Source: Alphaproteobacteria bacterium
GTDB taxonomy: Bacteria; Pseudomonadota; Alphaproteobacteria; Puniceispirillales; Marisalimonadaceae
Assembly (NCBI GenBank): GCA_016777645.1
Contig: JADHRC010000109.1
Coordinates: 1 to 5,480 of the forward strand
Direction: 5' to 3'
DNA: 5,480 bases
A program made the translations under genes and the position numbers. This document shows positions 1 through 5,480 of this stretch, piece after piece (the stretch's first letter is position 1; each line of letters begins with the position of its first letter). The notes under the pieces are model-generated. The model was given only the letters and a program-made list of their open reading frames with translations. It was not told the origin of the DNA and made no database searches.

Positions 1-193
1 CATCACGAGCGGCTTGTAAAACTAACTTTTCATAATCTTGGTATTGAAAAGTATTATAAGTAATTTCAAGGTATCTACTCCTCCATTTTTGACCTGTTAA
101 ATCTGAACCCGCAATCTCATTCCATAAAGACCAAGAATTAATTAAACCTGTCAACAAATCAAAGACTACTGCTTCATATTTAACTTTGTTCAT
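1..193 (-). CDS. HAD-superfamily hydrolase (2-haloacid dehalogenase-like), N-terminal part only
   Basis: This is the first 64 codons of a gene that leaves the window at its left edge; it starts at ATG 193-191. The translation opens with a short hydrophobic strand and then FDLLTG, with Asp12 placed where HAD enzymes carry the catalytic nucleophile. The usual second aspartate (D+2) is Leu14, which argues against a phosphatase and fits haloacid dehalogenase-like members. The Thr-Gly order (T15, G16) is swapped relative to the common dehalogenase DxxGT motif. The following WR and YLEITY stretch, then YEKLV, resembles the cap-domain start of a HAD subfamily I recall from alphaproteobacteria. A weak GGA lies a few bases before the ATG. 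It sits 49 bp after the PLP enzyme on the same strand, so shared transcription and pathway are possible, although a weak hairpin lies in the gap. Substrate cannot be inferred. Confidence 0.7.
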   Translation of the reverse strand, partial: MNKVKYEAVVFDLLTGLINSWSLWNEIAGSDLTGQKWRSRYLEITYNTFQYQDYEKLVLQAARD

Positions 194-206
194 AAAATCC
201 GTTTCT

Positions 207-229
207 AAAAAATTTACACAGAGTAAATT
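207..229 (-). terminator. Weak intrinsic-terminator-like hairpin after the PLP enzyme gene
   Basis: Read on the minus strand, AATTTAC and GTAAATT form a perfect 7-bp stem around a 5-nt TCTGT loop. A run of six T follows (two of them in the stem). It begins 13 bases after the stop codon at 243-245. The stem has only one G-C pair, so it would be weak and might only reduce read-through into the HAD gene. Confidence 0.35.
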
Positions 230-242
230 AAACAGTTACCCA

Positions 243-1382
243 TTACCAACCATTAATTCTATTCCATCTATCATTTATAGTTTCATTTTCAAGGACATTA
301 TAATTTTCATAAGCTGCACATGTAAGACAAGCATGATTGGGCAAAACTCTTAGTAAACTGCCAATAGGCAATTTATCAAACCAGCTAGTATCACTTATAT
401 TTATTGCACCATGCTCTTGGTGAACCTCAGAAATAGCTAAGTCTGACAAGGGTAGACCTGTATTAGGATTGCAAACCAAACCATAACCCACTTCTTGCAT
501 AAACTTATTTGCACTTATGTCTTTAGATAATGCCAACGCTCCTGCATCTACTATAATTTTATTATTTTGATAATTATGACCTATAACACTTGTTAAAACA
601 GTTACGGCAATATCTTTTATTTCACATATTCCTCTAGAAGCTTGAGCCAAATCCCAGAACATATAAATTCCAGCTCTAATTTCTGAAACCCCTTTGAGAT
701 GAGAAGCATAAAACATAGTTGGAGTAGAACCTATGCTAACAACTGGAGGTTTTTTATTAATTTTTGTGAAAGTATTTATAGAAGCTAAAGCCTCATCTCG
801 CTCTATATTGCTAATAGACATAATCTCATTCTTATCATTTGTTGAATAACTATGACCTGCATGAGACATAACACCAATAAGTTTTGAATGCTCACATTCA
901 TCAAAAACTTTAGATATTTCTTTTATATTTTCATCTTGAAAGTTTAATCCACCTCTTCCTTCACCACAGTCAATCTCTATTAAAATTTCGAAATTAGAAT
1001 TAAATGTCTTCCCAAATTTTAAAATTTCTTTCGCAACAAAAACAGAATCTATCACTATTTTTATTGAACAATTATATTTTTGTTGAATATAATTTAATCT
1101 ATCAAGCTTTTTAGGAATTATGCTAACTGCATACAAAATATCGTTAAAGCCAGCACTTGCAAAATACTCTGCTTCTCTGAGAGTGGATACTGTAATAGGA
1201 CCAGTTTCTTTTCCAAGAGCTATTTTAGCAACTTCAATGCTTTTGGGTGTTTTTACATGTGGTCTCAAAGTGGTATTCAATTCGAGACATTTTTCTCTCG
1301 CTTTTAAACAATTTTCTTCAAGTTTTTTTTTGTCTAAAATTAAACAAGGCGTACTTAAGTCTTCTAGATTTTTTGTTTTCAT
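243..1382 (-). CDS. PLP-dependent D-serine dehydratase / D-threonine aldolase-like enzyme (DSD1 family, alanine racemase fold)
   Basis: This is a full-length 379-residue fold-type III PLP enzyme, the usual size for the family. Visible motifs in order are TPCLILD (11-17) at the start of the barrel; RPHVKTPK with Lys44 as the likely Schiff-base lysine; ITVSTLREAEYF (63-74); EIDCGEGRGG (136-145); SHAGHSY (173-179); SIGSTPT (216-222), a probable phosphate-binding turn; and PNHAC near the C-terminus with His350 and Cys352. In characterised relatives an H-x-C pair binds zinc in D-serine dehydratase, whereas H-x-D binds a divalent metal in D-threonine aldolase. The H-x-C pair therefore favours dehydratase-type chemistry. 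The protein is expected to be cytosolic, with no signal peptide. The start is ATG 1382-1380, with no clear Shine-Dalgarno. It lies 67 bp after acnB and 49 bp before the HAD gene. The exact substrate (D-serine, D-threonine or D-3-hydroxyaspartate) is not decidable from sequence alone. Confidence 0.85.
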   Translation of the reverse strand: MKTKNLEDLSTPCLILDKKKLEENCLKAREKCLELNTTLRPHVKTPKSIEVAKIALGKETGPITVSTLREAEYFASAGFNDILYAVSIIPKKLDRLNYIQQKYNCSIKIVIDSVFVAKEILKFGKTFNSNFEILIEIDCGEGRGGLNFQDENIKEISKVFDECEHSKLIGVMSHAGHSYSTNDKNEIMSISNIERDEALASINTFTKINKKPPVVSIGSTPTMFYASHLKGVSEIRAGIYMFWDLAQASRGICEIKDIAVTVLTSVIGHNYQNNKIIVDAGALALSKDISANKFMQEVGYGLVCNPNTGLPLSDLAISEVHQEHGAINISDTSWFDKLPIGSLLRVLPNHACLTCAAYENYNVLENETINDRWNRINGW

Positions 1383-1449
1383 TTTAACTAACTTTATGAT
1401 GCAAAGAATTACCTAATTCGTAAGTCGATACATTTTTTTAATTATTAAA

Positions 1450-4242
1450 TTAAAAGTGAGTAGATAATGAATTTACATTTTTTTCAACAGGAGGTGAAAA
1501 TTTTGTAAGATCAATGCCTTCAACAGCAGTTTTGTACTCATCAATAGTTGGTGTTCTTCCTAATATAGCTGATAATACAACAACTGGGGTCGATGCAAGC
1601 AAAGATTCCCCCTTTTTTTGATCAGAATCTTCTACCACTCTTCCTTGAAATAATCTTGTTGATGTAGCCAACACAGTATCACCTTTTGCTGCTTTTTCTT
1701 GATTACCCATACATAGATTACAACCAGGTCTTTCAAGATAAAGAATGTTCTCATATTCTAAACGTGCAGACTTTTTGGGACTATTGTCGTCGAATTCAAA
1801 ACCTGAATATTTCTGTAAAATAGACCAATCACCTTCTTCTTTAAGTTCATCAATTATGTTGTAAGTTGGAGCAGCTACAACAAGGGGAGCTTTAAATTTG
1901 ACGTTGCCAGATGATTTTTCAAGGTTACGCAACATTTGAGCTACGATCTTTACATCTCCTTTATGAACCATACAAGAACCAACAAAACCTAGATCCACTT
2001 TTTTCTCAGCCTTGTAATATGAAATAGGTCTTATAGTGTCATGAGTATACCTTTTGGATACATCTATATTATTAACATCTGGGTCTGCAATCATTGGTTC
2101 ATCAATTAAATCTAAGTCAACAACAACTTCTGCAGAATATTTAGCATTTTCATCTGGTGCTAATGCTGGCTTCTCACCAGATTTAATTTCTGCAATTCTC
2201 TGTTCAGCAATGCTTATTAATTTATGAAGCATTTTATTTTGATTTTCCATACCCTTATTGATCATGACTTGAATTCGGTCTCTAGCAATTTCCAAAGATT
2301 TGATAAGAGTTTCATCCTGTGAAATACAGATGGAAGCTTTAGCCTTCATCTCAGCCGTCCAATCAGTAAATGTAAAGGCCTGGTCCGCCAAAAGAGTTCC
2401 TAAGTGAACTTCTATTATTTTACCTTGGAAAACATTATCACCGAATTGTTTTAACATTTGGGCTTGAGTAGCATGAACAACATCACGAAAATCCATATGA
2501 TCAGCCATTTTACCTTTAAAAGTAACTTTTACTGATTCAGGTATCGGCATAGTGGCTTCTCCAGTAGCTAAAGCCAAAGCAACTGTTCCTGAGTCAGCGC
2601 CAAAGGCAACTCCTTTTGACATTCTAGTATGAGAGTCCCCACCTATGATGATTGACCAGTCATCAACAGTGATATCATTTAGGACTTTATGAATTACGTC
2701 AGTCATAGGGTGATAAGAATCTTTTGGGTCACGAGCTGTAATCAAACCAAATTTATTCATAAACTTCATTAGTCTTGGGGTGTTTTCTTGAGCTTTAAAG
2801 TCCCAAACGGAAGCTGTATGACATCCTGATTGATAAGCTCCATCTACTGTAGGGGAAATGACAGTTGCAGCCATAGCCTCCAATTCTTGAGAAGTCATCA
2901 AGCCTGTTGTATCTTGTGAACCAACAATATTTACCTTTACACGCACATCCGAACCTGCGTGAAGCATTACACCAGCTTCAATACCTACAGCATTTTTATT
3001 AAATATTTTTTCTACAGCCGTAAAACCCTGACCAGGATTAAAAACTTGTTTCGATGGCGCAAATGCTGACTTAAGTTCAATATTAAGTGCCTGACAAGCA
3101 AAACTTTGTAGCTTTTTTCCAAAAACAATAGCGTAAGATCCACCTGCTTTCATGAACTCCTTTTTTTGTGGTGTGAATGAGGAGGACAAATCAACCAGTT
3201 CTTTATCTCCAGTTTCATCATAAAGCTTCTTTTCTTTAGTATTTATTTTTAGAACTGTTCCAGTATCAACACTATATCTTTGTTCTAAAACTGGGTTATC
3301 ATCATTATTAATAATAGGCTTGCCGTCAGAGTCTAACTTTTTAGTCCAATTTTTAAGATCGATGCCAATCCCACCTGTAACTCCAACCGTCGTTAAGAAT
3401 ATAGGTGAAATTCCATTTGTTCCAGCAACGATAGGAGCAATATTTACAAATGGGACGTAAGGACTAGCTTGTTTCCCTGTCCATAATGCAACATTATTAA
3501 CACCAGACATTCGTGAAGAACCAACACCCATTGTACCTTTTTCAGCTACTATCATGACTTGTTTATCTGGATTTTCCTGCTGTAGTCTCTTTATATCCTG
3601 CTGCGCTTTTTCAGATATCATGCATTTACCATGAAGTTCACGGTCTGATCTAGAATGAGCTTGGTTGCCAGGGGATAACAAGTCAGTAGAAATATCGCCT
3701 TCTGCAGCCACATAAGTAACTACTTTAATTTCCTCTTCAATTTCAGGAAGCTTTGTAAAGAATTCTGCTTTAGAATAACTTTTTAAAATATCTTCAGCTA
3801 TTTTACTTCCATTTTTATATGCCGTTTCTAGTTTGTTTGTGTCTACTTCATAAAGGAAAAATTGTGTTTTTAATACTTCTGCGGCATCTAATGCAATTGA
3901 TTGATCCTTCCCTAAAGCAATATCTAAAAGGACTTCTATTGAAGGGCCACCCTTCATATGTGATAACAACTCAAATGCAAAAGAAGTTGAAATTTCATCA
4001 ACTTTAATTTTGCCTGTAATTATTTCTTTTAAAAAATTTGACTTTTCTACAGCAGCAGTGGTTGTGCCAGGAATCGTATTATAGATTAAAAAATGAAGGG
4101 AATCTTTTCTGTGAGGATTATTATTATCTTTTATTTGTGAAATAATTTCTTTTAGAAGCTTTCCATCCTCAATAGGCTTAGGACTTAAACCATCTTTTTT
4201 ACGATTTTCAATTTCTTGTAAGTAATTTGAATATAAAGTCAT
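1450..4242 (-). CDS. acnB: Aconitate hydratase B (bifunctional aconitase / 2-methylisocitrate dehydratase)
   Basis: This 930-residue protein is cytosolic aconitase B, which converts citrate to isocitrate via cis-aconitate using a [4Fe-4S] cluster. In AcnB proteins it can also dehydrate 2-methylisocitrate. Residues 1 to about 165 are the helical HEAT-like domain specific to AcnB. The swivel domain follows, with GDISTDLLSP (182-191) and GSSRMSG (241-247). The catalytic domains carry GSQDTTG (441-447), GCHTASVW, GGDSHTR (534-540) and ATGEATMPIPESV. The cluster ligands are Cys757 in GSCM and Cys841 and Cys844 in GCNLCMGN, so all three are present. The protein is about 65 residues longer than E. 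coli AcnB (865). Part of the extra length lies between the first and second cysteine ligands (84 residues apart here, 59 in E. coli). The start is ATG 4242-4240, with AGGGA four to five bases upstream. It has its own promoter candidate in the 128-bp gap before it. Confidence 0.97.
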   Translation of the reverse strand: MTLYSNYLQEIENRKKDGLSPKPIEDGKLLKEIISQIKDNNNPHRKDSLHFLIYNTIPGTTTAAVEKSNFLKEIITGKIKVDEISTSFAFELLSHMKGGPSIEVLLDIALGKDQSIALDAAEVLKTQFFLYEVDTNKLETAYKNGSKIAEDILKSYSKAEFFTKLPEIEEEIKVVTYVAAEGDISTDLLSPGNQAHSRSDRELHGKCMISEKAQQDIKRLQQENPDKQVMIVAEKGTMGVGSSRMSGVNNVALWTGKQASPYVPFVNIAPIVAGTNGISPIFLTTVGVTGGIGIDLKNWTKKLDSDGKPIINNDDNPVLEQRYSVDTGTVLKINTKEKKLYDETGDKELVDLSSSFTPQKKEFMKAGGSYAIVFGKKLQSFACQALNIELKSAFAPSKQVFNPGQGFTAVEKIFNKNAVGIEAGVMLHAGSDVRVKVNIVGSQDTTGLMTSQELEAMAATVISPTVDGAYQSGCHTASVWDFKAQENTPRLMKFMNKFGLITARDPKDSYHPMTDVIHKVLNDITVDDWSIIIGGDSHTRMSKGVAFGADSGTVALALATGEATMPIPESVKVTFKGKMADHMDFRDVVHATQAQMLKQFGDNVFQGKIIEVHLGTLLADQAFTFTDWTAEMKAKASICISQDETLIKSLEIARDRIQVMINKGMENQNKMLHKLISIAEQRIAEIKSGEKPALAPDENAKYSAEVVVDLDLIDEPMIADPDVNNIDVSKRYTHDTIRPISYYKAEKKVDLGFVGSCMVHKGDVKIVAQMLRNLEKSSGNVKFKAPLVVAAPTYNIIDELKEEGDWSILQKYSGFEFDDNSPKKSARLEYENILYLERPGCNLCMGNQEKAAKGDTVLATSTRLFQGRVVEDSDQKKGESLLASTPVVVLSAILGRTPTIDEYKTAVEGIDLTKFSPPVEKNVNSLSTHF

Positions 4243-4320
4243 GAGTTCCCTGTAATCTTAACAATCAAGTATTTAATTTATTTGGTATTTAAAGCTTGTA
4301 TTTAACTTCAAGATAGAGTG

Positions 4321-4349
4321 ATTTTAATTGGAAATGTTTGATATAACAA
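4321..4349 (-). promoter_or_regulatory. Candidate sigma-70 promoter for acnB
   Basis: On the minus strand, a -35 element TTGTTA (4349-4344) and a -10 element TAAAAT (4326-4321) are separated by exactly 17 bases. They match the consensus hexamers at four and five of six positions. Transcription would start near 4314, giving acnB a leader of about 70 bases. In such AT-rich DNA chance matches are common, but the spacing and location are right. Confidence 0.45.
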
Positions 4350-4370
4350 CGAATATTTTTTAAAAAATTA

Positions 4371-4817
4371 TTAGAGTTCTTGAGCAATATATTTTCTAAA
4401 ATTTTCAAAAAAAGTCTTAGATAATTTTTTGGCTGTACTTAAAATAAGACGACTCCCAAGCTGAGCTATTTTACCCTTTACTTCACTTTTTGCAGTATAT
4501 TTAAGAATAGTTTCATCACCTTCTTCTATTAACTCTACATTAGCCCCTCCTTTAGCAAATCCAGCTACACCACCATTACCTTCACCACTTAGAGCGTATG
4601 AATTTGGAGCACCTGAGAGATCTAATACAACCTTGCCATTAAATTTAGCCTTGATAGGACCAATTTTTAACACGACTTTAGCTGATAAAGAACCATCTTC
4701 ATTCTCTAATAATTCCTCACAACCTGGGATACAAATCTTTAGAACTTCAAGATTGTTTAAGGAGTCATAAACATAGTTCAATTTAGCAGGTAATCTTATT
4801 TCGTCTTTTAATTCCAT
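4371..4817 (-). CDS. CoxG-family (SRPBCC fold) protein, short form
   Basis: This is a 148-residue protein of the CO dehydrogenase subunit G (CoxG) family, a START/SRPBCC-type hydrophobic-pocket fold. Family features visible are the N-terminal phrase with LPAKLNYVYDSLNNLEVL, the CIPGCEEL turn (28-35 from this start), the GPIKAKFNGKV strand pair, a glycine-rich stretch near the middle (GEGNGGVAGFAKGG), and a long C-terminal helix. In carboxydotrophs CoxG helps attach molybdenum CO dehydrogenase to the membrane and is linked to quinone delivery. Those proteins carry a C-terminal extension that is absent here, so this is a domain-only form with no membrane anchor. No coxMSL genes are in view, so the partner is unknown; related proteins also occur with xanthine-dehydrogenase-like enzymes. 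I chose ATG 4817-4815 over GTG three bases upstream because AAGAG then lies six bases away. The GTG would give 149 residues. Confidence 0.85.
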   Translation of the reverse strand: MELKDEIRLPAKLNYVYDSLNNLEVLKICIPGCEELLENEDGSLSAKVVLKIGPIKAKFNGKVVLDLSGAPNSYALSGEGNGGVAGFAKGGANVELIEEGDETILKYTAKSEVKGKIAQLGSRLILSTAKKLSKTFFENFRKYIAQEL

Positions 4818-4841
4818 CACAAACTCTTAAACTAATTGAAA

Positions 4842-4894
4842 TGGTAGGGATACCCGGAATCGAACCGGGAAGCCTTGCGGCACTGGTTTTTGAG
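4842..4894 (-). pseudogene. 3' half of tRNA-Leu(CAA); probable integration attachment site
   Basis: Read on the minus strand, the order is anticodon loop CTCAAAA (4894-4888, anticodon CAA), 3' strand of the anticodon stem ACCAG (4887-4883), and a class II variable arm GCC-GCAA-GGC (4881-4872). Next come a perfect T arm CCCGG-TTCGATT-CCGGG (4869-4853), the acceptor 3' strand TATCCCT, discriminator A, and encoded CCA. The long variable arm, A73 and the CAA loop together identify leucine. The bases preceding the loop on this strand cannot form the CTGGT anticodon-stem partner, and no D arm or acceptor 5' strand lies to the right. The gene is therefore cut at the 5' edge of the anticodon loop. 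This is a well-known crossover site for tyrosine integrases, whose insertion leaves such a 3' copy at the far end of the element. No integrase is in the window. Confidence 0.8.
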
Positions 4895-4935
4895 TTACTT
4901 GATGACACTTATGTATAATCAACATAGTCAAGTAA
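4895..4935. repeat. 8-bp inverted repeat flanking the tRNA break point
   Basis: TTACTTGA at 4895-4902 is matched by its exact reverse complement TCAAGTAA at 4928-4935, with 25 bases between. The left arm starts at the first base after the tRNA-like sequence ends. It could be an integrase or accessory-protein site of the element, or chance in AT-rich DNA. Confidence 0.4.
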
Positions 4936-4964
4936 TTATAGGTATTCCCACAATTGTAGATCAA
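4935..4964 (-). promoter_or_regulatory. Candidate promoter reading leftward into the tRNA-Leu fragment and coxG
   Basis: On the minus strand, TTGATC (4964-4959) and a perfect TATAAT (4940-4935) are separated by 18 bases. Transcription would start near 4928, pass through the tRNA half and reach the CoxG-family gene about 110 bases later. Only 24 bases separate the tRNA CCA end from the coxG ATG, so a promoter beyond the tRNA piece is needed. Confidence 0.45.
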
Positions 4965-4972
4965 TTGTTATT

Positions 4973-4989
4973 CTGTATTTTAAATACAG
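4973..4989. promoter_or_regulatory. 17-bp perfect palindrome, operator-like
   Basis: CTGTATTT and AAATACAG form an 8-bp perfect inverted repeat around a single central T. The outer CTGT...ACAG resembles the E. coli LexA box but has nine rather than eight bases between, and alphaproteobacterial LexA uses a different GTTC-type site. It is therefore more likely a site for another dimeric regulator. It lies 68 bases upstream of the first small plus-strand gene. Confidence 0.45.
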
Positions 4990-5008
4990 TCAAGCCAGTT
5001 AAGTTGAT

Positions 5009-5032
5009 TTTCGTACCATTTTTCGTACCATT
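5009..5032. repeat. Tandem direct repeat, two exact 12-bp copies
   Basis: TTTCGTACCATT occurs twice head to tail with no mismatch, ending 25 bases before the ATG at 5058. Placement beside a tRNA attachment scar suits an arm-type integrase site or a regulator-binding iteron. On the minus strand it also reads as a ten-codon open frame (MVRKMVRKST), which I do not call as a gene. Confidence 0.6.
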
Positions 5033-5057
5033 TATTTATCAATTACGGAGAATTATT

Positions 5058-5264
5058 ATGAAAAACTTAACAACACCCCAAGCAATTTTTTTCGGACTAG
5101 GACTAATTGCTATTTCGATTATTATTTCTAACTATGACTTTAACATCGTAGGCGATGCATACGCAGACACAAGTGGATTAGAATTAGCAATAGAAAGAGC
5201 TGGAAGTGATATTGCAAAAGCTCTTCACAAGATTGCTCATGAAATTTCAATGACACAATATTAA
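5058..5264 (+). CDS. Small single-pass membrane or exported protein of unknown function (68 aa)
   Basis: I do not recognise this protein as a named family. The start is ATG 5058-5060, with GGAG seven bases upstream (5047-5050); the open frame extends further upstream, but that part runs across the tRNA fragment and is not coding. Residues 1-7 are short and polar with one lysine. Residues 8-24 (from QAIFFG to IIIS) form one strongly hydrophobic helix. The rest is an amphipathic, helix-forming segment rich in Ala, Glu, Lys and His (from about 39 on). The DAYADTS stretch after the helix could hold a signal-peptidase cut (AYA followed by D), so a short exported protein is as plausible as a membrane-anchored one. 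It is followed after 17 bases by a second small membrane protein gene, probably one operon. Confidence 0.7.
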   Translation: MKNLTTPQAIFFGLGLIAISIIISNYDFNIVGDAYADTSGLELAIERAGSDIAKALHKIAHEISMTQY

Positions 5265-5281
5265 AAGAAGGAATAGTTAGA

Positions 5282-5479
5282 TTGCCTGATGAAGAACAGT
5301 TAAAAAAAAGAAGAACTAGGGAAAAAGACTTAATAGAAATATTTGCTAAAAATGATGTTGATCTTGATTATGCTAATAGATGGAATGCTCCACTATTAAA
5401 AAAGAAAGTTAAAACTAAAACCATGATTATCATCAATTCAATTCTTGTGTGTATTATGATATATTTAATAGTTAAGTAA
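5282..5479 (+). CDS. Small C-terminally anchored membrane protein of unknown function (65 aa)
   Basis: The proposed start is TTG 5282-5284, chosen because AAGGA lies nine bases upstream and no in-frame ATG or GTG occurs earlier after the previous stop; the TAA is at 5477-5479. Residues 1-24 are highly charged and probably helical (KKRRTREKD). They are followed by an NDVDLDYANRWNAPLL segment and a lysine-rich patch, KKKVKTKT. Residues 48-64 form one hydrophobic helix (from MIIINS to YLIV) ending in Lys65. Positive charge before the helix suggests the N-terminal part faces the cytoplasm. No known domain is recognisable. It lies 17 bases after the 68-residue gene and is likely translated from the same message. 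Confidence 0.65.
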   Translation: MPDEEQLKKRRTREKDLIEIFAKNDVDLDYANRWNAPLLKKKVKTKTMIIINSILVCIMIYLIVK

Positions 5480-5480
5480 T

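Noticed and set aside
1120..1416. 98-codon open frame on the plus strand
   Set aside because: It lies antisense to the well-supported PLP enzyme gene, has no family resemblance and no ribosome-binding site I could see; it is a shadow frame.
1436..1455. AT-only hairpin (TTTTAATT / AATTAAAA) at the acnB stop codon, as a terminator
   Set aside because: The stem has no G-C pair, and on the minus strand it is followed by A rather than a T-run, so it does not fit an intrinsic terminator.
3819..4007. 62-codon open frame on the plus strand
   Set aside because: It is entirely antisense to the N-terminal domain of acnB, with no independent support.
4355..4368. 14-bp palindrome ATTTTTTAAAAAAT after coxG
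   Set aside because: It is a simple A/T run with no loop and no G-C pairs; it is expected by chance in such AT-rich DNA and makes no convincing terminator.
4842..4894. Group I intron-split tRNA-Leu or a two-piece tmRNA end
   Set aside because: No 5' half or intron core is seen to the right. The long variable arm and CAA anticodon loop identify a tRNA-Leu rather than the tmRNA tRNA-like domain.
4899..4919. Plus-strand promoter using TTGATG and the perfect TATAAT at 4914-4919
   Set aside because: The two hexamers are only 9 bases apart, and no acceptable -35 lies 16-18 bases upstream of the TATAAT.
4875..5057. N-terminal extension of the 68-residue protein
   Set aside because: The open frame continues upstream, but its first part crosses the tRNA-Leu fragment and the repeat-rich gap. 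The GGAG-supported ATG at 5058 followed by a clean hydrophobic segment is a better start.

Overview
The window is AT-rich, tightly packed bacterial DNA. It looks like a streamlined marine alphaproteobacterium, with the SAR11/Pelagibacterales group the best guess. The reasons are the low GC, short gaps between genes, readable Shine-Dalgarno sequences at several starts, and the style of the small membrane proteins and the tRNA-Leu piece. This placement is inference; no universal marker gene is present.

Positions 1-4820 hold four genes, all on the minus strand. In reading order they are a short CoxG-family (SRPBCC) protein, aconitase B (acnB), a fold-type III PLP enzyme of the D-serine dehydratase / D-threonine aldolase-like (DSD1) family, and the first 64 codons of a HAD-superfamily hydrolase that runs off the left edge. 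acnB has its own promoter candidate. The PLP enzyme and the HAD gene follow with 67 and 49 bp gaps, and a weak hairpin plus T-run lies between those two. AcnB is the TCA-cycle enzyme interconverting citrate and isocitrate. The PLP enzyme probably handles a D-amino acid or D-3-hydroxy amino acid, and the HAD protein may act in the same unknown pathway.

Positions 4842-4894 hold the 3' half of a tRNA-Leu on the minus strand: anticodon loop reading CAA, long variable arm, T arm, acceptor 3' strand and encoded CCA. No 5' half is present. A tRNA cut at the anticodon loop is the usual scar of tyrosine-integrase insertion. I read this as the distal attachment site of an integrated element: the chromosome continues leftward into coxG, and the element (or its remnant) lies to the right.

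Positions 4895-5057 form a 163-bp gap unusually rich in small symmetric and repeated motifs: an 8-bp inverted repeat, a near-perfect leftward promoter, a 17-bp palindrome and a tandem 12-bp repeat. Positions 5058-5479 carry two small plus-strand genes, 68 and 65 codons, each with one predicted membrane segment and good ribosome-binding sites. I do not recognise either. The tRNA scar, the repeat-rich gap and this small gene pair are the least ordinary part of the window.
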